Shown: positions 6,944 to 17,130, counted from the first letter of the stretch. The stretch is DNA of 64,000 bases from Alphaproteobacteria bacterium (GCA_017307355.1 JAFKFG010000009.1:1-64000); one strand, 5' to 3'. Notes: a model not told the origin generated them from the letters alone. Translations and numbers: made by a program.

Positions 6944-9696
6944 TGGGATTGCAGCAGCCCATCACCAAATTGCCGTCGCTGATCGATGCCAACGCGTTGC
7001 GCCATGCCTTGACCGCGCTGGCCAAGGAAAGTGCGGACACGGGCACCTTGCGCAAGGACGGCCTCGGCCTGATCAAGGCGGCCTTTGTCGCCGGACGCGC
7101 CACCGTGCAGCGCGCGGTGCAGCAGGACGGATTGCCGGGGCTGGAAGCGGCGCGCGCCTTGTCGGCGTTGCAGGATGCCTTGATCCAGGTGATCTACGAT
7201 TTCGCGGTCAAGCATGTCTATTACGCCCAGAATCCCACCACCGCCGAACGCCTCGCCATCGTCGCCACCGGCGGCTATGGCCGCGGCGAGCTGGCGCCGG
7301 GATCGGACATCGATCTTCTGTTCGTGCGCCCCTTCAAGCAGACCGCCTGGGGTGAAAGCGTCATCGAGTTCATTCTCTATATGTTGTGGGATCTGGGCCT
7401 GAAGGTGGGCCACGCCACCCGCAGCCTGGCCGAATGCGTGCGCCTGGCCAAGCAGGATGTCACCATCCGCACCGCGCTTCTGGAAGCGCGCTATATCTGG
7501 GGCGACAAGGCGCTGTACGACCAGCTGCGCGTGACCTTCTGGAAGGAAATCGCCGCCGGCAGCGGCCAGGATTTCGTGGAAGCCAAGCTGGCCGAGCGCG
7601 AAGCCCGTCACGCCCGCCAGGGCGAAAGCCGCTATCTGGTCGAACCCAACATCAAGGAGAGCAAGGGCGGGCTGCGCGACTTGCAGACGCTCTATTGGAT
7701 CGGCAAATATCTCTATCACGTCGAAGACGCGTCCGACCTGATCAAGCACAATGTCTTCACCGCGGACGAATACCGCACCTTCCAGAAAGCGGAAGCCTTT
7801 CTCTGGAATGTGCGCGTGCACCTGCATTACCTGTTGGACCGGGCGGAAGAGCGGCTCTCCTTCGACGTGCAGACGGGCTTGGCGGCGGCGCTGGGCTATT
7901 CCAATCCGGAAAAGCCCCGCCTGGCGGTGGAAGCCTTCATGCGCAGCTACTTCCTGGTGGCCAAGGATGTGGGCGACCTCACCCGCATCTTCATCGCGGC
8001 CCTGGAAGAGCAACATAAGAAGCCTAAAGCCGCGCTCACCCGGATGCTGCCGGGCTTTCTCAAGCCGCGCGAGCCCAGCGACGATTTCTATGTCGAGAAT
8101 GGGCGGCTGACGGCGGGCTCCCAAGCCTTTGTCCGCGATCCGGTCAATATCCTGCGCATCTTCCAGATGGCCGACGAGAAAAATGTCGACATCCACCCCC
8201 ACGCCCTGCGCACCCTGACCCGCTCGCTGGACCTGATCACTGACGAGTTGCGCAACAATCCGGACGCCAACCGGATCTTCCTGGAGACCCTCACGTCGCG
8301 CCACAATCCGGAATGGGCGCTGCGCATGATGAACGAAGCGGGCGTGTTGGGCCGCTTCGTGCCGGCCTTCGGGCATGCGGTGGGCCTGATGCAGTTCAAC
8401 ATGTACCACCATTATACCGTGGACGAGCATCTGATCCGCGCCGTGGGCGATGTCGCCTCGATCGAGCGTGGCGAGCATAAGGACGACAATCCCCTTTCCA
8501 CCGACGTGATCAAGCGTATCCAATCCCGCGCGGTGCTTTATTGCGCCATTCTCCTGCATGACATCGCCAAGGGGCTTCCCGGCGATCACAGCGTGGTGGG
8601 CGCCGAGATCGCGCGCGAGCTTTGCCCGCGACTGGGGCTCGGCGCCGCCGATACCGAAGCCGTGGCCTGGCTGGTGAAGAATCATCTGGTGATGAGCGAC
8701 ACCGCCCAGCGCCGCGACCTCACCGATCCCAAGACGGTGAAGGATTTCGTCGCCCAGGTGCAGACGCCGGAGATGCTGCGCGTACTCTTGGTGCTGACGG
8801 TGGCGGACATCCGCGCCGTGGGGCCCGGAGTGTGGAACGGCTGGAAGGGCCAGCTGTTGCGCGAACTCTATCATGCCGCCGAACAGTTGATGGCGGGCGG
8901 CGACCAGGCGCCCGCGCGCGGCGCCCGTGTCGAAGCCGCCAAGGCGGCGCTGGCCGAACGGCTGGCCGACGTGCCGGACGCCGAACGCGAGCTGTTGCTG
9001 GCGCGGCATTACGACAGTTACTGGCTGGCCTTCGATACCGACGAGCAGGAGCGCCATGCCAGGCTGATGCTGAAGGCCGATCGCGCGGGCGACCTTCTCA
9101 CTGTGGCGGCGCTGCCCAGCGCCTTCCGCGACGTGACCGAGATCGTGCTCTACACGCCCGACCATGCGGGATTGTTCTCACAATTCGCGGGCGCCATCGC
9201 CATGTCCGGCGGCTCCATCGTCGATGCCAAGGTCACCACCACATCCCATGGCTTCGCGCTGGACATTTTCTCGGTGCAGGACATGGAGGGGCTGGCCTTC
9301 GACGATCCGGATCGCCTATGGCGGCTCAAACAGACCATCGAGAAGACGGTGCGGGGCGAGATCTGGCCGCGCCGCGCCCTCACCGACCGGCGGCCGCTGC
9401 GCGCCAGGACCAGCGCCTTCACCATCACCCCCAAGGTGCATTTCGACAACGAAGCCTCGCAGATCGCCAGCGTGATCGAAGTGGAAGGGCTGGACCGGCC
9501 CGGTTTCCTCTATGACGTCACCCAAGCCCTGTTCGAATGCGGGCTGTCGATCTCCAATTCCATGATCGCCACCTATGGCGAGCGGGCGGTGGACGTTTTC
9601 TATGTCCGCGACGGTTTCGGACATAAAATCCGCCATCCCGACCGCATCGCCGCCATCACCGAGCGGGTGGAAAAGGCCCTGGCCGGCAACCCTTGA
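6943..9696 (+). CDS. glnD: bifunctional [protein-PII] uridylyltransferase/uridylyl-removing enzyme
   Basis: GlnD senses glutamine and adds or removes UMP on PII proteins, setting nitrogen metabolism. The 917-residue protein has the nucleotidyltransferase motif GGYGRGELAPGSDIDLLFV at residues 110-128, the HD-domain text LLHDIAKGLPGDHS for UMP removal, and two C-terminal ACT domains (starting near VLYTPDHAGLFSQFAGAIAM and VEGLDRPGFLYDVTQALF) for glutamine sensing. ATG 6943 overlaps the sodC stop codon and gives a standard N-terminus. In many alphaproteobacteria glnD is followed by murJ and then trpS; here trpS follows directly. Confidence 0.97.
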   Translation: MGLQQPITKLPSLIDANALRHALTALAKESADTGTLRKDGLGLIKAAFVAGRATVQRAVQQDGLPGLEAARALSALQDALIQVIYDFAVKHVYYAQNPTTAERLAIVATGGYGRGELAPGSDIDLLFVRPFKQTAWGESVIEFILYMLWDLGLKVGHATRSLAECVRLAKQDVTIRTALLEARYIWGDKALYDQLRVTFWKEIAAGSGQDFVEAKLAEREARHARQGESRYLVEPNIKESKGGLRDLQTLYWIGKYLYHVEDASDLIKHNVFTADEYRTFQKAEAFLWNVRVHLHYLLDRAEERLSFDVQTGLAAALGYSNPEKPRLAVEAFMRSYFLVAKDVGDLTRIFIAALEEQHKKPKAALTRMLPGFLKPREPSDDFYVENGRLTAGSQAFVRDPVNILRIFQMADEKNVDIHPHALRTLTRSLDLITDELRNNPDANRIFLETLTSRHNPEWALRMMNEAGVLGRFVPAFGHAVGLMQFNMYHHYTVDEHLIRAVGDVASIERGEHKDDNPLSTDVIKRIQSRAVLYCAILLHDIAKGLPGDHSVVGAEIARELCPRLGLGAADTEAVAWLVKNHLVMSDTAQRRDLTDPKTVKDFVAQVQTPEMLRVLLVLTVADIRAVGPGVWNGWKGQLLRELYHAAEQLMAGGDQAPARGARVEAAKAALAERLADVPDAERELLLARHYDSYWLAFDTDEQERHARLMLKADRAGDLLTVAALPSAFRDVTEIVLYTPDHAGLFSQFAGAIAMSGGSIVDAKVTTTSHGFALDIFSVQDMEGLAFDDPDRLWRLKQTIEKTVRGEIWPRRALTDRRPLRARTSAFTITPKVHFDNEASQIASVIEVEGLDRPGFLYDVTQALFECGLSISNSMIATYGERAVDVFYVRDGFGHKIRHPDRIAAITERVEKALAGNP

Positions 9697-9741
9697 AGGC
9701 GCATGCCGCGCAAGGCATAAACCCGCCCCAAGGACAGGACC

Positions 9742-10758
9742 ATGACACACAAACCACTCGTGCTTTCGGGCATGCAGCCCACCAATACGCTGCATCTGGG
9801 CAATTATCTGGGCGCGCTCAAGAATTGGGTGCGGATGCAGAACGAGATGCCCTGCCTGTTCTGCGTGGTGGACATGCATGCCATCACCACCGACGCCGCC
9901 TATGGCAAGCCCGAGGAACTAACCCGGGCCACCCGCGAAGTCGCGGCCGCCTATATCGCCGCCGGGGTGGATCCCGCGCGCACGCCGGTCTTCAACCAGG
10001 GCCAGGTGCCCGAGCATGCCGAACTGTCCTGGATCTTCAACTGCGTGGCGCGGCTGGGCTGGATGGATCGCATGACTCAGTTCAAGGAAAAATCCGGCAA
10101 GCACAAGGAACGCTCGTCGGTCGGCCTCTACACGTATCCCGTGCTGATGGCGGCGGACATCCTGGTCTATAAAGCCACCCATGTACCGGTGGGCGAGGAC
10201 CAGAAGCAGCATCTGGAGCTGTCGCGCGACATCGCCCAGAAATTCAACAATGATTTCGGCGTGCCGGATTTCTTCCCCCAGCCCGAGCCGGTGATCACGG
10301 GCGCGGCGACGCGGGTGATGAGCCTGCGCGACGGCACCAAGAAAATGTCCAAGTCGGAAGAAAGCGACCTGTCGCGCATCAACCTCACCGACGATGCCGA
10401 AGCCATCGCCAACAAGATCCGCCGCGCCAAGACCGATCCCCTGCCCCTGCCCGACAGCAAGGACGGATTGAAGGACCGGCCGGAAGCGGAAAACCTGCTC
10501 AATATCTATGCCGCCCTGGCCGACCAAGATCGCGACCAGGTGATCGCGGAATTCGCGGGCCAGCAATTTTCCGGCTTCAAGCAGAAGCTGGCCGACCTGA
10601 CCGTGGCCAAGATCGGCCCGGTGACGGCGGAAATGCGCCGGCTGCTGGCCGACCCGGCCGAGATCGACCGCACCCTCAAATCCGGTGCCGCCCGCGCCCG
10701 CGCCATTGCCGTTCCGGTGATGGAAGAGGTCCGGCGCCGGGTCGGCTTCATCCAGTAA
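9742..10758 (+). CDS. trpS: tryptophanyl-tRNA synthetase
   Basis: TrpRS charges tRNA-Trp. The 338-residue class I synthetase has the HIGH-equivalent [13 protein letters not shown] near the N-terminus, the KMSKS motif (KKMSKSEES), and the tryptophan-pocket region [20 protein letters not shown]. Length is normal for bacterial TrpRS. It starts 45 bases after glnD, with an AGGACAGG-like site upstream, and is probably cotranscribed with it. Confidence 0.97.
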   Translation: MTHKPLVLSGMQPTNTLHLGNYLGALKNWVRMQNEMPCLFCVVDMHAITTDAAYGKPEELTRATREVAAAYIAAGVDPARTPVFNQGQVPEHAELSWIFNCVARLGWMDRMTQFKEKSGKHKERSSVGLYTYPVLMAADILVYKATHVPVGEDQKQHLELSRDIAQKFNNDFGVPDFFPQPEPVITGAATRVMSLRDGTKKMSKSEESDLSRINLTDDAEAIANKIRRAKTDPLPLPDSKDGLKDRPEAENLLNIYAALADQDRDQVIAEFAGQQFSGFKQKLADLTVAKIGPVTAEMRRLLADPAEIDRTLKSGAARARAIAVPVMEEVRRRVGFIQ

Positions 10759-10819
10759 CGGCGCCGGCCGGGCGGCTTTGTCGCAACCCGATGACGGTCT
10801 TTTACGTTAGGGTGCCGGC

Positions 10820-12202
10820 ATGACGCTGGACCCCGTAATCCTGTCGCGTCTTCAATTCGGCTGGGTGATCGCCTGGCATATCCTTTTGCCCGCCTTCACC
10901 GTGGGCATCGCGTCTTACATCGCCCTGATGGAAGGGCTGTATTTCTTCACCGGCAAGGAAATCTATTTCCGCATCTCCAGCTTCTGGATCCGCATCTTCT
11001 CCATCGCCTTCGGCATGGGGGTGGTGACGGGGGTGGTGATGCCGTTCCAGTTCGGCACCAATTGGAGCCGCTTTTCCGACATCACCGCCAATATCATTTC
11101 GCCGCTTCTGGCCTATGAAGGCCTCACGGCTTTCACGTTGGAAGCGGGCTTTCTGGGCGTGCTGCTGTTCGGCCGCAAGCTGGTGCCGCAATGGGCGCAT
11201 TTCTGCTCCGCGCTGCTGGTGGCGTTCGGCACTTTGCTGTCGTCCTTCTGGATTCTCTCCACCAACAGCTGGATGCAGACCCCGGCCGGCTATCGCATGG
11301 TGGACGGACGTTTCGTGCCGGTCGATTGGCTGGCGATCATCTTCAACCCATCCTTTCCTTATCGCCTGGCCCATACGGTGGACGCGTTTTACGTCACCAC
11401 CGGCTTTGTCGTGCTGGCGGTGGGCGCCTGGCTGATCCGCAAAAGGACCTTCGCCAGCGAAGGCAAGGTGATGCTGACCACCACCCTCACGCTTTTGGCG
11501 GTGCTGGTGCCGCTGCAGGTCCTGCTGGGCGACATGCATGGCCTCAACACCCTGCAATATCAGCCCGCCAAGCTGGCCGCGATCGAAGCCCATTGGAACC
11601 GGGAGGCCCGCGCGCCGCTCACGCTTTTCGCCATTCCCGACCAGAAGGCCGAGACCAATCGCGCCGCCATCGACGTACCGCTCTTGGGCAGCCTGATCCT
11701 TACCCATGACGTGAACGGCGTGGTCCCGGGTCTCAAGGATTTCCCGCCGGAGGATCGCGCGCCGGTGGCCGTGCCCTTCTTCGCGTTCCGCATCATGGTG
11801 GGCCTGGGCCTGCTGATGCTGGCGCTGGTGGCGCTGGGCTGGGCCTTGCGCTTCGGCGGCAAGCTGTTCAGCAGCGATTGGTTCCTCAAGACATTGATCT
11901 GGTCGGGCCCCATCGGCTTTCTGGCGGTGCTGGCGGGTTGGACCACCACCGAAGTGGGCCGCCAGCCCTGGACGGTGTACGGCCTGCTGCGCACGGGCGA
12001 TTCGGTGACGCCTTCGCTGACGGGTTGGGACGTGCTGATCTCGCTGGCCGGCTATGCCCTGGTCTATCTGATCGTCTATCCGGTGGGCGTCTGGTTCATG
12101 GCGCGGGCGATCCAGCGCGGGCCCGGCGACATGGTGGTGCCGGTCGGCGGCGGCCGCCCCGCCGGTCCGGTGAAAGCGCCACCCGGATTGGAGGCACCAT
12201 GA
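10820..12202 (+). CDS. cydA: cytochrome bd-type quinol oxidase subunit I (short Q-loop, cyanide-insensitive type)
   Basis: Subunit I carries hemes b558, b595 and d and oxidises quinol. The 460-residue polytopic protein starts with LSRLQFGWVIAWHILLPAFT, where the histidine is the heme b595 ligand. It includes GTNWSRFSDITANIISPLL and the quinol/heme-d region TTEVGRQPWTVYGLLRT. It is about 60 residues shorter than E. coli CydA, consistent with the short Q-loop of the CioA subfamily. It overlaps cydB by 4 bases. With petABC in this window, the organism has both bc1-dependent and quinol-oxidase branches. Confidence 0.95.
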   Translation: MTLDPVILSRLQFGWVIAWHILLPAFTVGIASYIALMEGLYFFTGKEIYFRISSFWIRIFSIAFGMGVVTGVVMPFQFGTNWSRFSDITANIISPLLAYEGLTAFTLEAGFLGVLLFGRKLVPQWAHFCSALLVAFGTLLSSFWILSTNSWMQTPAGYRMVDGRFVPVDWLAIIFNPSFPYRLAHTVDAFYVTTGFVVLAVGAWLIRKRTFASEGKVMLTTTLTLLAVLVPLQVLLGDMHGLNTLQYQPAKLAAIEAHWNREARAPLTLFAIPDQKAETNRAAIDVPLLGSLILTHDVNGVVPGLKDFPPEDRAPVAVPFFAFRIMVGLGLLMLALVALGWALRFGGKLFSSDWFLKTLIWSGPIGFLAVLAGWTTTEVGRQPWTVYGLLRTGDSVTPSLTGWDVLISLAGYALVYLIVYPVGVWFMARAIQRGPGDMVVPVGGGRPAGPVKAPPGLEAP

Positions 12203-13197
12203 GCATCGTGCCGGTCTGGACGCTGATCCTGGGTGCGGCGGTGTTCTTCTATGTCGTGCTCGACGGTTTCGATCTGGGCATCGGCATTCTCTACAATTTC
12301 GCGAGGAACCGCACCGACCGGCAGGCGATGATGAATTCCATCGCCCCGGTCTGGGACGGCAACGAAACCTGGCTGGTGCTGGGCGGCCTCGGCCTGCTTG
12401 CTGCATTCCCCGTGGCCTTCGCCATCATCCTGCCCGCCGTCTATTTCCCCATCCTGGTGATGCTGCTGGCGCTGGTGTTCCGGGGCGTGGCGTTCGAATT
12501 TCAGTTCCGCGACGCCGAGCACCGGCATTTCTGGGATCATGCCTTTTCCATCGGCTCGGCCGTGGCCACTTTCGCACAAGGCATCGTGCTGGGGGCTTTC
12601 ATCCAGGGCTTCGATGTGGAGGGCCGTCATTTCGTGGGCGGCTCGTTCGATTGCTTCACGCCCTTCTCGCTCTTCACCGGCCTGGCGCTGATGTGCGGCT
12701 ATAGCCTTCTGGGCGCCTGCTGGCTGATCCTGAAAACCGAAGGCGATCTGGCGGAGCGGGCGCGGCATTGGGCGCGGCGCGCATTCCTGGGCACTCTCGC
12801 CGCGGTGGGCATCGTCAGCCTGTGGACGCCGTTCATCGATGCCGATATCGCGCATCGCTGGTTTTCCTGGCCCAACATCCTGTTCCTGTCGCCGGTGCCC
12901 CTGGCCACCGCCATCACCGGCTTTCTGTGGTGGCGCGCGATGGCGAAGAAGCTGGACGTGGCGCCGTTCATCTACGCGATCCTGCTCTTCACCCTGGCCT
13001 ATCTGGGCATCGCCATCAGCCTGTTCCCCATGATCGTGCCGCATCATTTCTCGCTGGAGCAGGCGGCCTCCGACCCCAGCACCCAGATCTTCCTGGGCTT
13101 GGGTACCTTGTTCCTGCTGCCGGTGATCTTCGTCTATACGGGGTGGTCTTATTGGGTGTTCCGGGGCAAGGTGCGCGGCGATATCGGCTATCACTGA
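12199..13197 (+). CDS. cydB: cytochrome bd-type quinol oxidase subunit II
   Basis: Subunit II is the membrane scaffold partner of CydA. The 332-residue protein has the family landmarks YVVLDGFDLGIGILYNF, APVWDGNETWLVLGG and the C-terminal VIFVYTGWSYWVFRGKV, with about eight membrane helices. The ATG overlaps the cydA stop, so the subunits are translationally coupled. No cydX-like microprotein follows; the next gene begins 6 bases after the stop codon. Confidence 0.95.
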   Translation: MSIVPVWTLILGAAVFFYVVLDGFDLGIGILYNFARNRTDRQAMMNSIAPVWDGNETWLVLGGLGLLAAFPVAFAIILPAVYFPILVMLLALVFRGVAFEFQFRDAEHRHFWDHAFSIGSAVATFAQGIVLGAFIQGFDVEGRHFVGGSFDCFTPFSLFTGLALMCGYSLLGACWLILKTEGDLAERARHWARRAFLGTLAAVGIVSLWTPFIDADIAHRWFSWPNILFLSPVPLATAITGFLWWRAMAKKLDVAPFIYAILLFTLAYLGIAISLFPMIVPHHFSLEQAASDPSTQIFLGLGTLFLLPVIFVYTGWSYWVFRGKVRGDIGYH

Positions 13198-13203
13198 CGC
13201 ACC

Positions 13204-13956
13204 ATGACGCCCGCGAAAAATGTTCTTGTCACCGGCGCCGCCAAGCGGCTGGGGCGCGCCATCGCCCTGCATCTGGCGGGCGCGGGCTGGAATGTGGCGA
13301 TCCATTATCACGGCTCGGCGGCGGAAGCCGAAGAAGTCGCGGCCGCCGTCCGCGCACTGGGCGTCAAAGCCGCCACCTTCAAAGCCAATCTGTCGCGCGA
13401 GGAAGAAACCGCCGCACTGGTCGGCCGGGCCGCCGCCGAACTGGGGCCGCTCACCGCGCTGGTGAATTCGGCGTCGATTTTCGAGAATGACGATTGGCAG
13501 AGCGCCAGCCGCGCCTCCTGGGACGCGCATATGGAAACCAATCTGCGCGCGCCCTTCCTGTTGTCCCAAACATTCGCGCGGCAAGTCCCAGGCAAAGGCG
13601 CGATCGTCAACATCGTGGATCAGCGGGTGCTGAAGCCCACGCCGCAATTCATCTCCTACAGCCTCAGCAAGGCGGGGCTCTACTGGCTCACCACCACTCT
13701 CGCCCAGGCGCTGGGCCCCGACATCCGCGTCAATGCGATCGGCCCGGGCCCCACCATGCGCAACGCGCGCCAGTCGGAAGAGGATTTCGCCCGCCAGCGC
13801 GACGCTACGGTCCTCAAGCGCGGCGCCGAGCCGGAGGATGTGGCCAAGGCGGTGCAATATCTTCTGGAGGCCGATGCCGTCACCGGCCAGATGCTGGCGG
13901 TCGATGGCGGCCAGCACCTGATCTGGCAGACCCCGGATGTGCGGGTGGGCGAATGA
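13204..13956 (+). CDS. SDR oxidoreductase, probably a FolM/PTR1-like pteridine reductase
   Basis: A 250-residue NAD(P)-dependent short-chain dehydrogenase. The cofactor motif reads TGAAKRLGRAIA. This TGx3RxG form with Arg in the glycine loop is typical of pteridine reductases (PTR1, FolM) rather than the usual TGxxxGxG. The catalytic pattern is also PTR1-like: VDQRVLKPTPQFISYSLSKA has Asp before the YxxxK Tyr/Lys pair, where most SDRs have Ser. It overlaps folB by 4 bases, which supports a role reducing dihydropterin or dihydrofolate. Its 6-base distance from cydB suggests it may also be read from the oxidase promoter. Confidence 0.85.
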   Translation: MTPAKNVLVTGAAKRLGRAIALHLAGAGWNVAIHYHGSAAEAEEVAAAVRALGVKAATFKANLSREEETAALVGRAAAELGPLTALVNSASIFENDDWQSASRASWDAHMETNLRAPFLLSQTFARQVPGKGAIVNIVDQRVLKPTPQFISYSLSKAGLYWLTTTLAQALGPDIRVNAIGPGPTMRNARQSEEDFARQRDATVLKRGAEPEDVAKAVQYLLEADAVTGQMLAVDGGQHLIWQTPDVRVGE

Positions 13957-14345
13957 GCAAGCAGCAGCCGCATATCATCGCCGACGCCGCGCGCGGCATC
14001 CGTCATGTCTTCATCCGCAATCTGGAACTGCCCGCCCAGATCGGGGTGTGGCGCCACGAGCATGGCAAGGAACAGCCCATCCGCATCAATGTCGATCTGG
14101 CGGTGGAAGATTTGATCGATTTGGGCGACGACCTTGCCAAGGTGGTGGATTACGGGGTGATCGAAACCCGGATCCGCGAAATGATCGCCGAAGGCCATGT
14201 CCGGCTGATCGAAACCCTGGCCGAGCGCATCGCCGCCGCCTGTTTCCAGGACGGCCGCGTCAAGACCGCCCGGGTGCGGGTGGAAAAGCTCCACGCGCTG
14301 TCCAACGCCGAAAGCGCGGGCGTTGAGATCGAACGCACCCGTTAA
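13953..14345 (+). CDS. folB: dihydroneopterin aldolase
   Basis: FolB cleaves 7,8-dihydroneopterin to the hydroxymethylpterin precursor of folate. The 130-residue product contains VFIRNLELPAQIGVWRHEHG (the family N-terminal strand and turn), the VVDYGVIETRI segment, LIETLAERIA with the conserved Glu, and VRVEKLHALSNAE with the catalytic Lys. A roughly 15-residue N-terminal extension precedes the domain, which is common in alphaproteobacteria. It is coupled to the upstream pteridine-reductase-like SDR. Confidence 0.94.
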   Translation: MSKQQPHIIADAARGIRHVFIRNLELPAQIGVWRHEHGKEQPIRINVDLAVEDLIDLGDDLAKVVDYGVIETRIREMIAEGHVRLIETLAERIAAACFQDGRVKTARVRVEKLHALSNAESAGVEIERTR

Positions 14346-14357
14346 TATATTCCGCTC

Positions 14358-16229
14358 ATGGAATCCGAGACGCGCCCGCTGAAGGGCGCCGAGCGCATCG
14401 CCGCCTATCTCAAGACCCTGCCCGACCAGCCCGGCGTCTACCGCATGCTGAACGCGGCGGGCGATGTCCTGTATGTGGGCAAGGCCAAAAGCCTGAAGAA
14501 GCGGGTCAGCGCCTATGCGCGGGGCGGGGTACATAGCGACCGGCTCACCCGCATGGTGGCGGAGACGGCGGAAATGCTGTTCGTCACCACCGCCTCGGAG
14601 ACCGAGGCGCTGCTGCTAGAATCCAACCTGATCAAGCAGCTCAAGCCCCGCTACAATGTCTCGTATCGCGACGACAAAAGCTTTCCCAACATCCTGTTGC
14701 GCGAGGATCATCCCTTCCCCCAGCTGCTCAAGCATCGCGGCGCCAAATCCGCCAAGGGCATCTATTTCGGGCCTTTCGCCAGCGCCGGTGCGGTGACGCG
14801 CACCCTCAACACCTTGCAGCGCGCCTTTCTGCTGCGCTCCTGCTCGGATTCGGTGTTCGCCTCGCGCACCCGCCCCTGCCTTCTGTTCCAGATCAAGCGC
14901 TGCAGCGCGCCTTGCGTGGGACGGGTGAACGAAAGCGGCTATCGCGAATTGGTGGAGGAAGCGGAAAGTTTTCTGCACGGCAAAAGCCGCGCCGTGCAGG
15001 ACGCGCTGGTGAAGGAAATGACGGAGGCGTCCGACGCGCTGGATTTCGAACGCGCCGCCCGTTACCGCGACCGCTTGCGCGCGATGAGCCATATCCAGTC
15101 CAGCCAGGGCGTCAATCCCTCCACCTTCGATGAAGCCGATCTCTTCGCCGCCCATTCGGAAGGCGGCCAGACCTGCATCCAGGTCTTTTTCTTCCGCGCC
15201 GGACAGAATTGGGGCAACCGTCCTTATTTTCCCCGCCATGCGCCGGACATGAGCCTGGCGGAAGTCCTGGAGTCTTTTATCGGCCAATTCTACGACGAGC
15301 GTACCGCGCCCAAGCTGGTGCTGACATCGGAAGAGATTCCGGAAAAGGCGCTGCTGGCCGAAGCCCTGTCCCTGCGCGCGGAGATGAAAGTGGAAATCTC
15401 CTGCCCACAGCGGGGCGAAAAGCGCGAGATCATGGACCGCGCCCTGGCCAATGCCCGCGAACAGCTGGGCCGGCGCATGGCCGAGAACAGCGCCCAGGCG
15501 CAATTGCTGGAAGGCGTCGCCGAAGTGCTGGGCCTGGAGGCGCCGCCCCGGCGGATCGAGGTCTATGACAATTCCCACATCCAGGGGGCGCATGCCATCG
15601 GCGCCTTCATCGTGGCAGGCCCCGACGGCTTCGAGAAAAACCAGTATCGCAAATTCAACATCAAAACCGCCGACCTGGCGCCGGGCGACGATTACGCGAT
15701 GATGCGCGAAGTGCTGACCCGCCGCTTCGCCCGCCTGATCAAGGACGAATCCGAGGAGGTGGCGGACTCCAAATGGAGGCGCCCCGATCTGGTGCTGATC
15801 GATGGCGGCCCGGGCCAGCTTTCCATCGCAACCCAGGTGTTCGAGGATCTGGGGGTGGAAGACGTGGCGCTGGTGGGCATCTCCAAGGGCCCGGACCGCG
15901 ATGCCGGGCGGGAGCATTTCTACCTTCCGGGCAGGGAGCCTTTCCGCCTCGAACTCAAAAGCCCGGTTCTCTATTATCTGCAACGGCTGCGCGACGAGGC
16001 GCACCGCTTCGCCATCGGCACCCACCGCAAAAAGCGCAGCGCCGCCATCGGCGCCAACCCGCTGGACGAGATCGGAGGCGTGGGGGCGGCCCGCAAGCGC
16101 GCCCTGTTGCAGCATTTCGGCTCCGCCCGCGCCGTGGCGGCGGCGAGCCTGACCGATCTGGAGACGGTCGAGGGGGTCAGCGGCACCCTGGCCCGGAAAA
16201 TCTACGACTTTTTTCACCCCAATACGTGA
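14358..16229 (+). CDS. uvrC: excinuclease ABC subunit C
   Basis: UvrC makes both incisions in nucleotide excision repair. The 623-residue protein has an N-terminal GIY-YIG nuclease ([20 protein letters not shown]), the Cys-containing region [14 protein letters not shown], a UVR motif ([18 protein letters not shown]) that binds UvrB, the RNase-H-like nuclease beginning [18 protein letters not shown], and a C-terminal helix-hairpin-helix pair ([19 protein letters not shown]). It starts 12 bases after folB and is followed by pgsA, the common uvrC-pgsA arrangement. Confidence 0.97.
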   Translation: MESETRPLKGAERIAAYLKTLPDQPGVYRMLNAAGDVLYVGKAKSLKKRVSAYARGGVHSDRLTRMVAETAEMLFVTTASETEALLLESNLIKQLKPRYNVSYRDDKSFPNILLREDHPFPQLLKHRGAKSAKGIYFGPFASAGAVTRTLNTLQRAFLLRSCSDSVFASRTRPCLLFQIKRCSAPCVGRVNESGYRELVEEAESFLHGKSRAVQDALVKEMTEASDALDFERAARYRDRLRAMSHIQSSQGVNPSTFDEADLFAAHSEGGQTCIQVFFFRAGQNWGNRPYFPRHAPDMSLAEVLESFIGQFYDERTAPKLVLTSEEIPEKALLAEALSLRAEMKVEISCPQRGEKREIMDRALANAREQLGRRMAENSAQAQLLEGVAEVLGLEAPPRRIEVYDNSHIQGAHAIGAFIVAGPDGFEKNQYRKFNIKTADLAPGDDYAMMREVLTRRFARLIKDESEEVADSKWRRPDLVLIDGGPGQLSIATQVFEDLGVEDVALVGISKGPDRDAGREHFYLPGREPFRLELKSPVLYYLQRLRDEAHRFAIGTHRKKRSAAIGANPLDEIGGVGAARKRALLQHFGSARAVAAASLTDLETVEGVSGTLARKIYDFFHPNT

Positions 16230-16261
16230 CGTCGGGGGGGCTGCCCCCTACACTCCCGGCC

Positions 16262-16888
16262 ATGATTGGCCTGCCCAATGCCCTCACCCTGCTCAGGATC
16301 GTGCTGGTGCCGGTCTTTGCCGTGGCGTTCGTGATGCCGGGGGAGATTTCCCGCGTCGTCGCCTTCCTGGTGTTCGTGATCGCCGGGGTCAGCGACTGGC
16401 TGGACGGCATCGCCGCCCGCAAGCTGAATGCCGGGTCTGAATTCGGCCGCATGCTGGACCCCATCGCCGACAAGGTGCTGGTGGCGGTGGCGCTGATGAT
16501 GCTGGTGGCGGAAGGCGATATCCGCCAGTTCAACCTCACCACCGGCCTGCCCTCGCTGCTCCGGTTGGTTCCGGCCCTGATCATCCTCAGCCGGGAAATC
16601 CTGGTATCGGGCCTGCGCGAATTCCTGGCCGGCACCCGGGTCAGCGTGCCGGTCACCGCCATCGCCAAGCTCAAGACCGCAGTGCAGATGGTGGGCATCG
16701 GGGCGATGATCCTCACCCCCCTGGCGGACAAATTCGTGCCGGGTATTCCGGCCCTTACCTATGCGGCCATCGCTTATGGCCTGCTTTGGATCGCCGCCGC
16801 GCTCACGGTCTATACCGGGGTGATCTATTTCAAGAATGGCCTCACCCATCTTCGCCCCGGCCATGCGCCGGTCAGGGACCGGGCGTGA
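16262..16888 (+). CDS. pgsA: CDP-diacylglycerol-glycerol-3-phosphate 3-phosphatidyltransferase
   Basis: PgsA makes phosphatidylglycerol-phosphate, the committed step to PG and cardiolipin. The 208-residue membrane protein carries the CDP-alcohol phosphotransferase signature DGIAARKLNAGSEFGRMLDP with ADK following (D-G-x2-A-R-x8-G-x3-D-x3-D). It has several hydrophobic helices and the NALTLLRIVLVPVFAVAF start typical of PgsA. The moaD GTG overlaps its stop codon. Confidence 0.95.
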   Translation: MIGLPNALTLLRIVLVPVFAVAFVMPGEISRVVAFLVFVIAGVSDWLDGIAARKLNAGSEFGRMLDPIADKVLVAVALMMLVAEGDIRQFNLTTGLPSLLRLVPALIILSREILVSGLREFLAGTRVSVPVTAIAKLKTAVQMVGIGAMILTPLADKFVPGIPALTYAAIAYGLLWIAAALTVYTGVIYFKNGLTHLRPGHAPVRDRA

Positions 16889-17130
16889 ACCTTCTCTATT
16901 TCGCCTGGGTGCGTCAGAAGATCGGCAAAAGCGAAGAACAGCTGGCGACGCCGGTGGCGGATGTCGCCGCGCTGATCGCGCATTTGAAAACGCTGGGCCC
17001 CCATTATGCCGATGCCTTCGCCGACCTCTCCCGCATCCGGGTGGCGGTCAATCAGCGCCATGCGGGGCTCGATGCCAAACTCGGTCCCCAGGACGAAGTC
17101 GCATTCTTTCCCCCCGTGACGGGAGGCTGA
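16885..17130 (+). CDS. moaD: molybdopterin synthase sulfur carrier subunit
   Basis: MoaD is the ubiquitin-like carrier whose C-terminal Gly-Gly is thiocarboxylated and delivers sulfur to precursor Z in the MoaE active site. The 81-residue product ends FFPPVTGG, exactly as required, and begins with the beta strand NLLYFAWVRQKIG. The start is GTG 16885, overlapping the pgsA TGA. It lies 2 bases before moaE. Confidence 0.93.
   Translation: MNLLYFAWVRQKIGKSEEQLATPVADVAALIAHLKTLGPHYADAFADLSRIRVAVNQRHAGLDAKLGPQDEVAFFPPVTGG

Noticed and set aside
6817-9165. 782-codon open frame antisense to glnD
   Set aside because: It is an antisense shadow created by high GC3 codon use. Its translation is His/Gly/Gln-rich without any domain, while the plus strand encodes intact GlnD.
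12076-13917. 613-codon open frame antisense to cydB and the SDR gene
   Set aside because: It spans two real genes and their junction. The translation is low complexity.
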